A DNA stretch of 64,000 nucleotides from Jiangella muralis. GTDB lineage: Bacteria > Actinomycetota > Actinomycetes > Jiangellales > Jiangellaceae. Each line of letters starts with the position of its first letter. Positions within the stretch are counted from its first letter, which is position 1. A model generated the notes under the pieces. It was not told the origin of the DNA and did no database searches. It saw only the letters and a list, made by a program, of their open reading frames with translations. The position numbers were made by a program, and so were the translations under genes. Below, one piece after another: positions 53,886 through 62,662 of this stretch. The DNA lies in NCBI RefSeq assembly GCF_001270745.1, contig NZ_KQ434754.1, forward strand, positions 377,792 to 441,791, in the 5' to 3' direction.

Positions 53886-55108
53886 TGCACTGTCACCGCC
53901 CCCAGCAACAGATCTTCTACCTTCTTCTTGAAGTTCGGGTGCCAGCCGAGGTCTGAGCCCTGGGCCATCATGTGGTGCTTGCCCCGGTAGTAGAAGTCTT
54001 GGTCGACGCGGTCACGGATGCGGATCGCCGGAGCAGTCAGCACGTCCTGGAGCAGCTTCCGCCCGGCAGCGATCGCGTCGTCCTCGGATCCGCCCGCCGG
54101 CAGCCCAGTGAGCATCAACCCGAACAAGACGTCCCAAGCGTCCCGTAGTCGCCGTTCGTAACCCTGGACCTCGTCGCCGCGGAGGAAGTCGCGTTCGAGC
54201 CACTTCACCTCGCTGTGGGTCGCACGGAAGTAGTCGACGATCGCCCGGCGCACGACCCGGTCATGAACCTTCACAAACCCGAGCTGGTGCACGAACATCT
54301 CTTCGTCGAGGCCGGCGAGTGCCTTGTCGGTGTAGTCGAGGTCGAACTCAGCAAACTCTGGAAGACCCTGGTCGCTATACGCGATCGTGAGTTGGATGAG
54401 CTTCGCGTTCAGGTCAGCGGCTGTCACGGCCTCGCGAAGGTTGTCGTCGTCCGGGAAGTAGCGTTGGCTGAGCATCTCGACCACGCGACCGCGCCACCAA
54501 CCCCAGAGGTTGTCGAGAAAGTCGGCATGCTTGTTCGTGTCGGAAGGCAGGTGCGTCCAGACGCGGTCCTTCACCGCGTCTGCGATGTTCACGATCGTCG
54601 GGGCGCCGTCGACGACGGTGATCCGGGAGACAAACGCGTTCTGCGCGGGAACTGCGAGCTTCTTGAAGGCAGCGAACGCGGCCTGCATCGCAGGGTCTTG
54701 GGTCTCGCTGCCCTCGGCAGCCTTGCGGAGCTTGTTCGCCACATCGACCGGGTTTCGGTCATTGGTGGCCCTCAGGGTGTAGGCGGCAGAACCCTGGCTT
54801 GCCGTGCCGGTGGAGACCAGGACGAGTGCAGGTCCATCGATGTTGGCCGCCTGGCCGTCGTCGAGCCAGGCCTTGATGGTTCGCCACATGGCCGGCGACT
54901 TGTCGCCTAGGCCTCCAGTTGCGTTGACGCTGTGCTTTATCTGGAGCTTCTCCAGCGGCGTTCCGTCATCTTCCCAGGCGACGTCATCGTGCAACTCGAG
55001 GGTGATGGCGCGCCCGGGGCCTCCATCGAGGAGGAGCGCGTATAGGCAATAGTCGGCTTGGTACTGGTAGCCAGCAGCGGATCCGGCTGCCGAGTGGGTG
55101 TTGGTCAC
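53882..55108 (-). CDS. ABC-3C effector component with N-terminal nuclease-like domain
   Basis: A 408-residue protein and first gene of the three-gene operon. The N-terminus has the DUF4297/Cap4-like pattern: GYQYQ (13-17), then ITLELHDDVAW with E38 and D41/D42, and LQIKHS with the Q-x-K of a PD-(D/E)xK nuclease (K58). The C-terminal half (YFRATHSEVKWLERDFL) is the ABC-3C family domain. I infer that it cuts DNA when released by the ATPase and middle component. Confidence 0.8.
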   Translation of the reverse strand: MTNTHSAAGSAAGYQYQADYCLYALLLDGGPGRAITLELHDDVAWEDDGTPLEKLQIKHSVNATGGLGDKSPAMWRTIKAWLDDGQAANIDGPALVLVSTGTASQGSAAYTLRATNDRNPVDVANKLRKAAEGSETQDPAMQAAFAAFKKLAVPAQNAFVSRITVVDGAPTIVNIADAVKDRVWTHLPSDTNKHADFLDNLWGWWRGRVVEMLSQRYFPDDDNLREAVTAADLNAKLIQLTIAYSDQGLPEFAEFDLDYTDKALAGLDEEMFVHQLGFVKVHDRVVRRAIVDYFRATHSEVKWLERDFLRGDEVQGYERRLRDAWDVLFGLMLTGLPAGGSEDDAIAAGRKLLQDVLTAPAIRIRDRVDQDFYYRGKHHMMAQGSDLGWHPNFKKKVEDLLLGAVTVQ

Positions 55109-55701
55109 GATTTCCCCTACCTCTCGACAGCCACTTTTCCGCTATGGCCGCTCGCTAGCTAATGCCCGGGGGTCCCGCATCCAGGTTGGCTGAACTTTGC
55201 CACGTCCGCCAGGCTTGCACACCGTCTACGACGAGTTCGCCGTCGTAAGAGCGACGCAGGCAGCGAGCAGACGATCAGCCCAAGGCGCAGACGTCGCCAG
55301 CACGACGAACCAGAACGCCCCGCAGCCCGCACCGCACCAGTCCAGGCTCGCGATTTCCTGCTCGCCGCCATAGACCAGCTCCCACGGCTGCCGCTCTGCA
55401 GTCGACCTGGGCGGCGGCCGCGGCCACAGCGTCGAGCTGCTGCCCGCCGCGGACCGAGGCCATCAAGCGAGTCGTCGCGTGCGTCGTCGTCGCCGCGATC
55501 TTCACCGTCACCGACCCCGCCCGGTCCGCGTCCGGATCCTGACCCTCCTCCCCGAACCCAAGCAGTTGCACGGACGCACGGGAGCCGGATCGAAGCCTCA
55601 TGGCCTGGAGGAAGCCTCACTGCCTTACACGTCTGGCATTGGGCGGCGTATCCGGTCGCGGATCGGCTTCGCGGTGCGCGGCGGCTCGTCACCGAGGTGT
55701 C
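55109..55701. other. Gap between the ABC-3C operon and relaxase operon
   Basis: About 590 bp without a convincing gene; frames on both strands are Arg/Pro/Ala-rich and lack ribosome sites. It separates the divergent ABC-3C and transfer operons, so promoters for both are expected. An oriT would also be plausible before the relaxase, but I cannot identify one. Confidence 0.4.
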
Positions 55702-56097
55702 ATGGACGAGCAGTTCTCTACGGGTTCGAAGGCGTGCTGGGAGTGTGGCTGGGGGTTCGCGGCCGCGACTGTGACGCAGCGGTGGTGTTCGCGTCGGTGC
55801 GCCCAGCGAGCGCGTCGTCGGCGTCAGCGTGACCACGTCCGCGCGGTCGCGGGTGAGCGGTCGCGGGTCTGCGCTCAGTGTGGCCGCTCATGGGTTCCGG
55901 TCCGCCGTGACGCGAGCTTCTGCTCGCAGTCGTGTCGTGCGCGGGCCCGCCGTCAGCGTGAGCGCACCGAGTCGCGGCGGCGAGCGTGTGGTTGGTGCGG
56001 GCGCACGTTCGTGCCACGTCGTGGCGATGCGCGCTCATGCTCGCGCCGTTGCGCTCAGCGTGCTCGACGTGCGGAGATGCGTCGTTCGGCTGAGTGA
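55702..56097 (+). CDS. Triple zinc-ribbon protein coupled to the relaxase
   Basis: A 131-residue basic protein of three tandem zinc-ribbon repeats, each C-x2-C-x13-C-x3-C (first cysteines at 12 and 15; typical ends CSRRC, CSQSC, CSRRC). Arg-rich linkers separate them. It starts at ATG 55702 after GAGG; a frame extension upstream has no support. Its TGA overlaps the relaxase GTG (GTGA), so the two are co-translated. Such a protein could bind oriT or the relaxase. No family name is known to me. Confidence 0.75.
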   Translation: MDEQFSTGSKACWECGWGFAAATVTQRWCSRRCAQRARRRRQRDHVRAVAGERSRVCAQCGRSWVPVRRDASFCSQSCRARARRQRERTESRRRACGWCGRTFVPRRGDARSCSRRCAQRARRAEMRRSAE

Positions 56098-59000
56098 TCT
56101 CGGTCAAGCGGGTCTATGCCGGCGACGGGTACCGGTACCTGCTGCGTGGGATCGCAGATCAGGAGGATGTGCCCGGCGCGTCGGCGGTGACCAGCTATTA
56201 CACGCAGCCGGGTAACCCGCATGGCCGGTGGGTGGGCGCCGGTCTGGCTGGTCTGGGCGAGGGCGCGGGCCTTTCGGCCGGTTCGAGGGTGAGCGAGCAG
56301 CAGCTGGAGCGGATGTTCCGCGAGGGGGTGGATCCGCTCACCGGGCAGCCGCTCGGGCGCCGGTTCCGCCAGGTGATCGGGTGGCGTGAGCGCGCGGATG
56401 CGCGCATTGCCGCATTGAGCGCTCAGCTGAGCGCTGATGAGCGCGCGGCCGCGGTCGAACGGATCGAGGCCGAGGAGAAGGCTCGCCCGACGGTCAGGCC
56501 GGTCGCGGGGTTCGACGTCACGTTCTCCCCGCCCAAGAGCGTGAGCGTGCTCTGGGGATTGGGCGATCAGGGGGTGCGCGAGCAGGTCTACGAGGCGCAT
56601 CAGGCGGCGATCCGGGACGTCCTCAGCGTGCTCGAGCGGGATGTCGTGCGCACCCGGATCGGCGCCAACGGGGTCGCCCAAGTCGAGACCAGGGGCGTGA
56701 TCGGGGCAGCGTTCGACCATTGGGACAGCCGTTCCGGTGACCCGCAGCTGCATACGCACGTGCTGCTGCTCAACCGGGTCCAGGCCACCGGTGACGCCCG
56801 GTGGCGCACCCTGGACTCGCGCGGTGCCCTGTATCCGGCCGTGGTGGCGCTGTCGGAGCTGTACGACAACGTCCTGGCCGACCACATCACCGCCCGGCTC
56901 GGCGTCGGGTGGGAGAACCGCGGCACTCGGCACAAGGCGAAGAACACGGTGTGGGAGATCGAGACCATGCCGGGCGAGCTGATCGCGGCGTTCTCCAGCC
57001 GTGGCGCGGACATCGAGGCGGAGAAGGACCGGTTGGTCGACGCCTACCGGCGCCAGCACGGCCGCAGCCCGAGCGATCGGACCGTCATCCGATTGCGCCA
57101 GATCGCCACGCTGGCCACCCGCCCGGCGAAGGAGGTCCGCTCACTCGCTGAGCTGACGACCGACTGGGCCGAGCGCGCTCGCGTCGTACTCCGTGACGAC
57201 CCGGCGGAGTGGGTGAGCAGTCGTACCCGGTTCGCGCCCGCCCGACGAGATCGCCCGTTGCTGTGGCGGGTGGACGATCTCGCGGCGGGTGGTGCGCTCG
57301 ATCAGCTGGTGCGCGACGCCTTCGACGAGTTAAGCACCGAGCGCTCGACCTGGACGGTGTGGAACGTCCGAGCCGCGGTCGCGCGGGCCGCGATGGCCTA
57401 TCGCATGGTCGACGCCGACGAGCGGGACCGGCTCATCGGCGACGCCACCGATCGGTTGCTCGCGCTGTCGGTCGACCTCACCCCGCGCGAGCGCGCCTTC
57501 ACACCTGCCAGGTTCCGCCGACGTGATGGCCGCTCGGTCTTCGCGCCCGGGCGGGTGTTCACATCTGCCGCAATGCTCGCCGCCGAGCAGCGGCTGCGCG
57601 CAGGACTGCGCGCCATCGATGCGCCCGCGCTCAGTCTCGCCGCGATCGACACAGCGACCCGTAACCCCACCAGGAACGGGCACCTGCTCACAGCCGACCA
57701 GGCCGACGCGCTCACCCGTATCGCGGTCAGCGGCCGCCGGGTCGATGTCCTGCTCGGCCCGGCCGGCTCCGGCAAGACCACCACTCTCGACGTCCTCCGG
57801 CACGCCTGGGAGCACGAGCACGGCGCCGGGTCGGTGGTTGGGCTTGCACCATCGGCGGCGGCCGCCGGCGTGGTGGCCGAATCGTTGGGGATCCCGACTG
57901 ACAACACCGCGAAATGGCTCCACGAGGCCCACCGCAACACGCATCGCCAACGCGAACTAGACCACCTGCTGCTCGCGTTGCCAGGGATCGGTCTAGACGA
58001 CCAGGGATGGCGCGACCACTTGAGCCGCGCCGAGTGCTCCTGGTCGGAAGCACGACCATGGCGGCTGCGCGGATCAGGGAGCATCTCGGCTGCCGGGAGG
58101 GCCAAGCTCGCCGCAGCGGTGCGAGAGCGCATCGCCGAACTCACCACCGAGATCCGGCGCTGGCGCTTCACCGACGGCCAGCTGGTCATCGTCGATGAAG
58201 CATCGATGGTGGGGACGCTCGCGCTGGATGCCCTCGCCGGCGCCGCGTACGAGGCTGGCGCGAAGCTGCTGCTGGTTGGCGACCACGCTCAGCTCGGCGC
58301 CGTCGACGCTGGCGGCGCCTTCGGGCTGCTCGTCCGCGACTACGGCGACGACCTGGTGCCTGAGCTCACCGCGCTGCACCGATTCCAGGTAGCCTGGGAG
58401 GCCGCTGCGACGCGGAGTCTCCGGCGCGGCGACGCCGAGATCCTGACCACCTACCAGGAGCACGGCCGGCTCCACGCGGGCGAGACCGACGACGTCACCG
58501 ACCACGCGTACAGGTCCTGGCTCGCCGACGAGACCGCCGGCCGGACGTCGCTGCTGATCGCGGCGTCCACTGACGCCGTCCGCGAGCTGGCCATGCGCGC
58601 CCGCGCCGACCGGGTCGCGGCCGGGCACGTCGAACCCGGCGGTGTCGTCCTGCACGATGGCAGCCTGGCCGGGCGCGGGGACCGGGTCGTCACCCGCAAC
58701 AACGACCGGCGCCTGTCCACCGGTCGCCGCAATTGGGTCAAGAACGGCGACACCTGGATCGTGCAGCGCCGTCACCGCGACGGCTCCCTCACCCTCCGCC
58801 GACACCGCAGTGTCGGCACCATCACCCTCCCGGCGGACTACGTGCGTCAACACGTCGAACTCGCCTACTCGACCACCGCACACCGCGCACAAGGCGCCAG
58901 CGTCGACACCGCCCACGTGCTCGTCAGCGGAACCAGCACCACTCGCGAGGTCTTCTACGTCGCCATGACCCGAGGACGCCTCGCCAACCACGCCTACGTC

Positions 59001-59849
59001 GCCACCGACCTCGACCCCGATGACCGACACCTGGGCGACGGCACCGAACCGACCGCGATCACCGCACTCACGGCCGTCCTGCGGCGCACCGCTTCCCCAC
59101 TTTCCGCACACGAGACCGTCGGCGACCTCCAGGACAGGGCGGAGTCGTTCGGACAGCTCGCCGACGAGTACACCACCCTCGCAGCCCAAGCACTCGCCGA
59201 CCACGTCGCACTAATCATCGACGCCAGCCCGCTCACCCACACCGTCGACCCGACGACCTCACCGGCCTACCCAGCACTTGCCGCGACGATTCTCCACGCC
59301 CACGACCTCGGCATCGACGTCCTGGACCTGGTTCCCCTGATCGGCGTCCAAGACCAGCACGACGGCGACCCCATCGTGGTCCTGAGCCAACACTTTGCAG
59401 TCCTCGTCGACGCGACACGGCCCACCCACCGACTAGTGCCCCGCCGTCTCGTCGCCGGCCTCATCCCGGCCGCCATCGGCACACGCGACCCCGAACTCCG
59501 ACGTGCCCTCCAGGAGCGGGAACACCTACTCGAACACCGCGCCGATGCCCTGGCTCGGCTGGCGATCGCCGAACGTCCGCTATGGCTCCAGGAACTCGGT
59601 CCATCACCGTCAGCTCCCGATGACCAGAGCCAGTGGGTCCGGTACGTGGCGACGATCGCCGCCTACCGTGAACGGCACGAGGTCACCAGCGGCTACCCGC
59701 TCGGCGACAGCCCGCAGAAGGACGGGCATCGCGACGTCCGTCTCGCGTTCGAGGCCCTGCGCCGGGCTCAGCAGTTGAGCGGTCTGCTCAAGTCCCACCA
59801 CGAGCACGTGCCGACGGATCGGGGATATCGTCCCGGCATGCAGCGATGA
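56094..59849 (+). CDS. MobF-family relaxase with helicase (TraA-like)
   Basis: A 1251-residue conjugation protein. The N-terminal TrwC-type relaxase has the tyrosine-rich start (YYT near 36), FSPPKSVSVLWG, and the three-histidine motif ending HTHVLLLN (about 217). The helicase follows with Walker A GPAGSGKTTTL (about 553), Walker B VIVDEASM (about 695), and TTAHRAQGASVDTAHV. It nicks one strand at oriT and unwinds it. It starts with GTG 56094. It is typical of actinobacterial integrative/mobilisable elements. Confidence 0.93.
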   Translation: MISVKRVYAGDGYRYLLRGIADQEDVPGASAVTSYYTQPGNPHGRWVGAGLAGLGEGAGLSAGSRVSEQQLERMFREGVDPLTGQPLGRRFRQVIGWRERADARIAALSAQLSADERAAAVERIEAEEKARPTVRPVAGFDVTFSPPKSVSVLWGLGDQGVREQVYEAHQAAIRDVLSVLERDVVRTRIGANGVAQVETRGVIGAAFDHWDSRSGDPQLHTHVLLLNRVQATGDARWRTLDSRGALYPAVVALSELYDNVLADHITARLGVGWENRGTRHKAKNTVWEIETMPGELIAAFSSRGADIEAEKDRLVDAYRRQHGRSPSDRTVIRLRQIATLATRPAKEVRSLAELTTDWAERARVVLRDDPAEWVSSRTRFAPARRDRPLLWRVDDLAAGGALDQLVRDAFDELSTERSTWTVWNVRAAVARAAMAYRMVDADERDRLIGDATDRLLALSVDLTPRERAFTPARFRRRDGRSVFAPGRVFTSAAMLAAEQRLRAGLRAIDAPALSLAAIDTATRNPTRNGHLLTADQADALTRIAVSGRRVDVLLGPAGSGKTTTLDVLRHAWEHEHGAGSVVGLAPSAAAAGVVAESLGIPTDNTAKWLHEAHRNTHRQRELDHLLLALPGIGLDDQGWRDHLSRAECSWSEARPWRLRGSGSISAAGRAKLAAAVRERIAELTTEIRRWRFTDGQLVIVDEASMVGTLALDALAGAAYEAGAKLLLVGDHAQLGAVDAGGAFGLLVRDYGDDLVPELTALHRFQVAWEAAATRSLRRGDAEILTTYQEHGRLHAGETDDVTDHAYRSWLADETAGRTSLLIAASTDAVRELAMRARADRVAAGHVEPGGVVLHDGSLAGRGDRVVTRNNDRRLSTGRRNWVKNGDTWIVQRRHRDGSLTLRRHRSVGTITLPADYVRQHVELAYSTTAHRAQGASVDTAHVLVSGTSTTREVFYVAMTRGRLANHAYVATDLDPDDRHLGDGTEPTAITALTAVLRRTASPLSAHETVGDLQDRAESFGQLADEYTTLAAQALADHVALIIDASPLTHTVDPTTSPAYPALAATILHAHDLGIDVLDLVPLIGVQDQHDGDPIVVLSQHFAVLVDATRPTHRLVPRRLVAGLIPAAIGTRDPELRRALQEREHLLEHRADALARLAIAERPLWLQELGPSPSAPDDQSQWVRYVATIAAYRERHEVTSGYPLGDSPQKDGHRDVRLAFEALRRAQQLSGLLKSHHEHVPTDRGYRPGMQR

Positions 59850-60014
59850 TCATTCCGCTTCATGCGTCGGGTCGTGCTCAGCCAGGTATGCCTCCAGCGC
59901 GAACATGATCAGCCCGCCCATGGAGAGTCGGTGCGCTTCCGCATACCGGGCGGCTCGCTCCCAGAGCTCGACGTCCTGCTCGCGAATGTAGATGTGCTTT
60001 CGATCGCTGGGCAC
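59850..60014 (-). CDS. Small RHH-type DNA-binding protein
   Basis: A 54-residue protein starting at GTG 60014 (PSDRKHIYI). The short strand KHIYI followed by two helices (DVELWERAARYAEAHRL, MGGLIMFALEAYLAEHD) fits the ribbon-helix-helix fold. A longer frame from 60119 runs through the promoter repeats and is unlikely. It faces four phased TGTGTG repeats and a plus-strand promoter, so autoregulation or control of transfer genes is likely. Confidence 0.6.
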   Translation of the reverse strand: MPSDRKHIYIREQDVELWERAARYAEAHRLSMGGLIMFALEAYLAEHDPTHEAE

Positions 60015-60030
60015 ATACAGATGATGCCAG

Positions 60031-60084
60031 TGTGTGCGGCCAGTGGAACTTTGTGTGCTGAGTGTGTGCTTGATGTGTGTCGTA
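60031..60084. repeat. Four helically phased TGTGTG repeats
   Basis: TGTGTGC units start at 60031, 60052 and 60063, with a TGTGTGT variant at 60074. Spacings are 21, 11 and 11 bp, so all face one side of the DNA. Short tandem repeats of this kind are usual RHH-protein operators. The last unit overlaps the -35 of the plus-strand promoter. Confidence 0.65.
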
Positions 60085-60099
60085 GGTGGGACGTATACT
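60070..60099 (+). promoter_or_regulatory. Promoter of the small-protein operon
   Basis: TTGATG at 60070-60075 and TATACT at 60094-60099 are spaced by 18 bp, a good -35/-10 pair in a GC-rich host. It would start a transcript at about 60106 for the genes from 60131. The -35 lies within the last TGTGTG repeat. Confidence 0.6.
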
Positions 60100-60130
60100 G
60101 GCGCTGGTTGAGCGAGCATTGGAGGACGCG

Positions 60131-60364
60131 ATGAGCACGACCCCTGACGACTGGCCGACGGAGCGGACGTTGATCCTGCGTTACGACCCGCAGCAGGAGC
60201 ACGAGTGCGTGATCGGGCTCAGCCCCGGACAGGTCCAGCTTGCGGTGACGTTCGGGCCGAACAAGCCGCTGCCGACCACGCACCTGGACGACACGCTGCT
60301 GATCAACACACTGCGTTCGCTCGTCGTACCAATGGAGGATTCTCGACCGAACCGCGAGAGCTAG
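60131..60364 (+). CDS. Hypothetical protein, 77 aa
   Basis: A 77-residue protein beginning MSTTPDDWP behind GGAGGAC. It has several short beta strands (TLILRYDP, QEHECVIGLS, QVQLAVTFG). No family is recognised. It is the first gene of a three-gene set transcribed away from the RHH gene. Confidence 0.6.
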   Translation: MSTTPDDWPTERTLILRYDPQQEHECVIGLSPGQVQLAVTFGPNKPLPTTHLDDTLLINTLRSLVVPMEDSRPNRES

Positions 60365-60435
60365 GCGTTCCTGCCCGGTGCGTCAACACCGGACAGGAAC
60401 TTGATCCCCAACCTGAACTGAGCAGGAGGAGACCC

Positions 60436-60990
60436 GTGGCAACCGTATCTACCAACGAGCGCAAGAACGTCATTACCCGTAGACCGTTCGTGAGTGACCA
60501 GGTCGGCGAGATGATCGCCTGGCACGACATCGAGGGACCGTCGATCGACATCCGTATCGAGCCCCTCGACTCCGGGCAGCGGGCCGACATCTGCCTCGCC
60601 CCCTCCGAGGCCCGCGCCCTGGCACGGCAGTTGAGCGAGATCGCCGACACAGCCCAGCGGGCCGGTTGGACTCCGGCCGTGCTGGCCGAGGCACGCGAGC
60701 GCTATCTGCCCGGTCTGTCCGACGAGCAGATCATCGAACGCCTGGACGCTCTCACCGCTCGTCTCGGTGGGCTCGTGCTGGGTCACCGGGGACGGATCGA
60801 CTGGCGGGCCGGGCGCATGCTCATCGCCGAGACCGGCAACGAGCTGCTCGACCGCGCTGCCGCTGCGGTCGACACGGCCGAACACCACCTGTCCGACTAC
60901 CGGCAGGCCGTCGAACAGCTCGGGACCGTGAAGGCCAGGCTCGATGACGTCCGCCGGTTCTTCGAACAGGAGAGCGAGCGGGGCACATGA
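60436..60990 (+). CDS. Hypothetical protein, 184 aa
   Basis: A 184-residue protein starting at GTG 60436 with a strong AGGAGGAG site. Its N-terminal half is beta-rich (MIAWHDIEGPSIDIRIEP), followed by APSEARALARQLSEIADTA and a helical C-terminal half. A similar DxCLAPSEA-type stretch appears in element-encoded proteins of unknown role. Its stop overlaps the next start (ATGA). Confidence 0.65.
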   Translation: MATVSTNERKNVITRRPFVSDQVGEMIAWHDIEGPSIDIRIEPLDSGQRADICLAPSEARALARQLSEIADTAQRAGWTPAVLAEARERYLPGLSDEQIIERLDALTARLGGLVLGHRGRIDWRAGRMLIAETGNELLDRAAAAVDTAEHHLSDYRQAVEQLGTVKARLDDVRRFFEQESERGT

Positions 60991-61259
60991 CTGCCACCAC
61001 GAACGACGAATGCGTCCTCAAGTGGTGCAACGAGGCCGGTGAGCACCGCACGCACCGGCAGTACGTCATGTCCTCGGTCTGCTGGCACCGCACCTGGCTG
61101 GTTGGGGTCAACGTCGCCCAGCCCGAGGGCGAGCCGCGGCGCGTCGAGTTCACCGCCGCATCCCGGTGGGCCGCGCCGGTGGCGGTGACGCTGCAGCCCG
61201 ACGAGGCCGAGGCGGTCGGGCAGGCCCTCATCGAGGCCGCTGCCCGCGCCACTCGCTGA
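60987..61259 (+). CDS. Hypothetical protein, 90 aa
   Basis: A 90-residue protein (MTATTNDECVLKWC) translated from an ATGA overlap. It has three cysteines, a WLVGVNVAQP strand, and LQPDEAEAVGQALIEAA at the end, similar in layout to the end of the first domain of its upstream neighbour. Function unknown. Confidence 0.6.
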   Translation: MTATTNDECVLKWCNEAGEHRTHRQYVMSSVCWHRTWLVGVNVAQPEGEPRRVEFTAASRWAAPVAVTLQPDEAEAVGQALIEAAARATR

Positions 61260-61337
61260 CACCGTCCGGCTGGGCGCCGCCGATCGTGGAACGGCAGCGT
61301 CCAGCCGGACTCATGCCTGGCCCGGATTGACGGGCCA

Positions 61338-62138
61338 CTATCTCCCACTCACGCCTCGACTGGCGGCGACGTGGCTGACCACGGCCCGCGCCTCGTCCGC
61401 TGGCAGGCCCGCACGCAGCGCGGCCGCGATCAGTGGGGTGAGATCGGCGGAGCCGTTGTCGATGGCCCGATGGGCGGCCCAAAGCAGACCCGGGTGCCGC
61501 TGCCCATCGGGTCGGGTTTCCACGTGCCGGACCAGGTAGGTGAGACGACGCCCGGCATCACCGGTTCCAACGGCGGCGGCGAGCCGGGTCGGCGGCTGGT
61601 GCCGTGGCGGGGTGAGGTGTGTACGGATCGCTTCCCAGCCGACCGCGCCGGCTCGGTGGGCGTCGCGGATGTCGATGGTCTGGTACGAGCCGCGGGTGCC
61701 AGCGAGGTGGACACGTGATGGGGGCACGAGGACGTATCCACCGAGGCCGCGGAAGTCGATGCCGTTGGCGGGGATGCTGCTGCTGGGTTGTTCGGTGCCG
61801 CCGAAGTAGAGGTGTAGGCCCCTGGACGGGGTGGCGACGGCGTGTGACCAGCCGTCGACGAGTCCGGCTGCTCGGAGTCGGCGGAGTGTGGCGTAGCCGG
61901 GGGCGCCGTTCTTGACGTCGACGTCGACGACGTCCCAGTGCGGTTGCCCGGTGGGCATGGCGATGTTCGCCGCCGGCCATCTGGCCCACCAGGCCTGGAT
62001 GCGGTCGGGGTCCGTGGTCGCGGCGTAGAAGCCGGCCTTGACCAGCGGGCGCTTGCGCAGTGGCCAGCAAGGGAAGACGGCGATGCCAGCTGCGGCGTAG
62101 CTCAGCGCAGCCGCACCCATGGTGTCGCGCTCGGTCAC
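61338..62138 (-). CDS. Bifunctional DNA primase/polymerase (Prim-Pol)
   Basis: A 266-residue protein with the Prim-Pol catalytic site VVDVDVKNG (D72, D74) and the later family motifs HLYFGG and GIDFRGLGGYVLVPPSR. It makes primers or copies element DNA, so the element may replicate after excision. It is the last gene of a minus-strand set with the 175-residue gene and cytosine methyltransferase, each overlapping the next start. Confidence 0.88.
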   Translation of the reverse strand: MTERDTMGAAALSYAAAGIAVFPCWPLRKRPLVKAGFYAATTDPDRIQAWWARWPAANIAMPTGQPHWDVVDVDVKNGAPGYATLRRLRAAGLVDGWSHAVATPSRGLHLYFGGTEQPSSSIPANGIDFRGLGGYVLVPPSRVHLAGTRGSYQTIDIRDAHRAGAVGWEAIRTHLTPPRHQPPTRLAAAVGTGDAGRRLTYLVRHVETRPDGQRHPGLLWAAHRAIDNGSADLTPLIAAALRAGLPADEARAVVSHVAASRGVSGR

Positions 62139-62662
62139 GGCGGTGGGCTGGTTGGCGGGCCGACGATGCTGTCAAGGTGGATGTAGAAGCCGGTGGTCCA
62201 GCCCGATCCTTCGGGGTCGGCGGCCCAGGGTTCGATGCTGTCCGGGCGGTGCTCGCGCTGCCGACATCCGGTGCGAATCGCCCATTCCCGCAGGCGTTGG
62301 CGGCCGTAGGCGAGCGTGGCGTGCCAGTCGACGGCGGCGGTGGCCGGCTGGGCGGGGTCGTAGGCGATCTGCCAGGCACCCCGCAGCGCGGAGAGTTCCT
62401 CGACCAGCGCGGCGTGGCGATACCAGCACGTCGGTACGTCGCGCTGGTCCAGGGCGTAGCGGACGACGAGCCAGCGCACCCAGTCGGCCAGATCGTGCAG
62501 CGCCGCGGCGTGAGCGTGCGGCTCCAGGTCGTCCCAACGGATCGGCCGGGGAAGCTGTTGCGGCGCGCCGAGGAACTCGGCGAACGGGTCGACACCCTCG
62601 ACGCCGTCGCGGCCCTCGCCGGGTTCGGCCGGGTGTCCGGCGCCCGGACCCGTGCCGCTCAT
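62135..62662 (-). CDS. Hypothetical element protein, 175 aa
   Basis: A 175-residue protein beginning MSGTGPGAGHP. It is conserved-looking in the middle (DWVRWLVVRYALDQRDVP, CWYRHAALVEELSALRGAW, DWHATLAYGRQRLREWAIRTGC). This layout resembles small proteins from actinobacterial plasmids, but I cannot name the family. It overlaps the methyltransferase end (ATGA) and the primase start. Confidence 0.65.
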   Translation of the reverse strand: MSGTGPGAGHPAEPGEGRDGVEGVDPFAEFLGAPQQLPRPIRWDDLEPHAHAAALHDLADWVRWLVVRYALDQRDVPTCWYRHAALVEELSALRGAWQIAYDPAQPATAAVDWHATLAYGRQRLREWAIRTGCRQREHRPDSIEPWAADPEGSGWTTGFYIHLDSIVGPPTSPPP

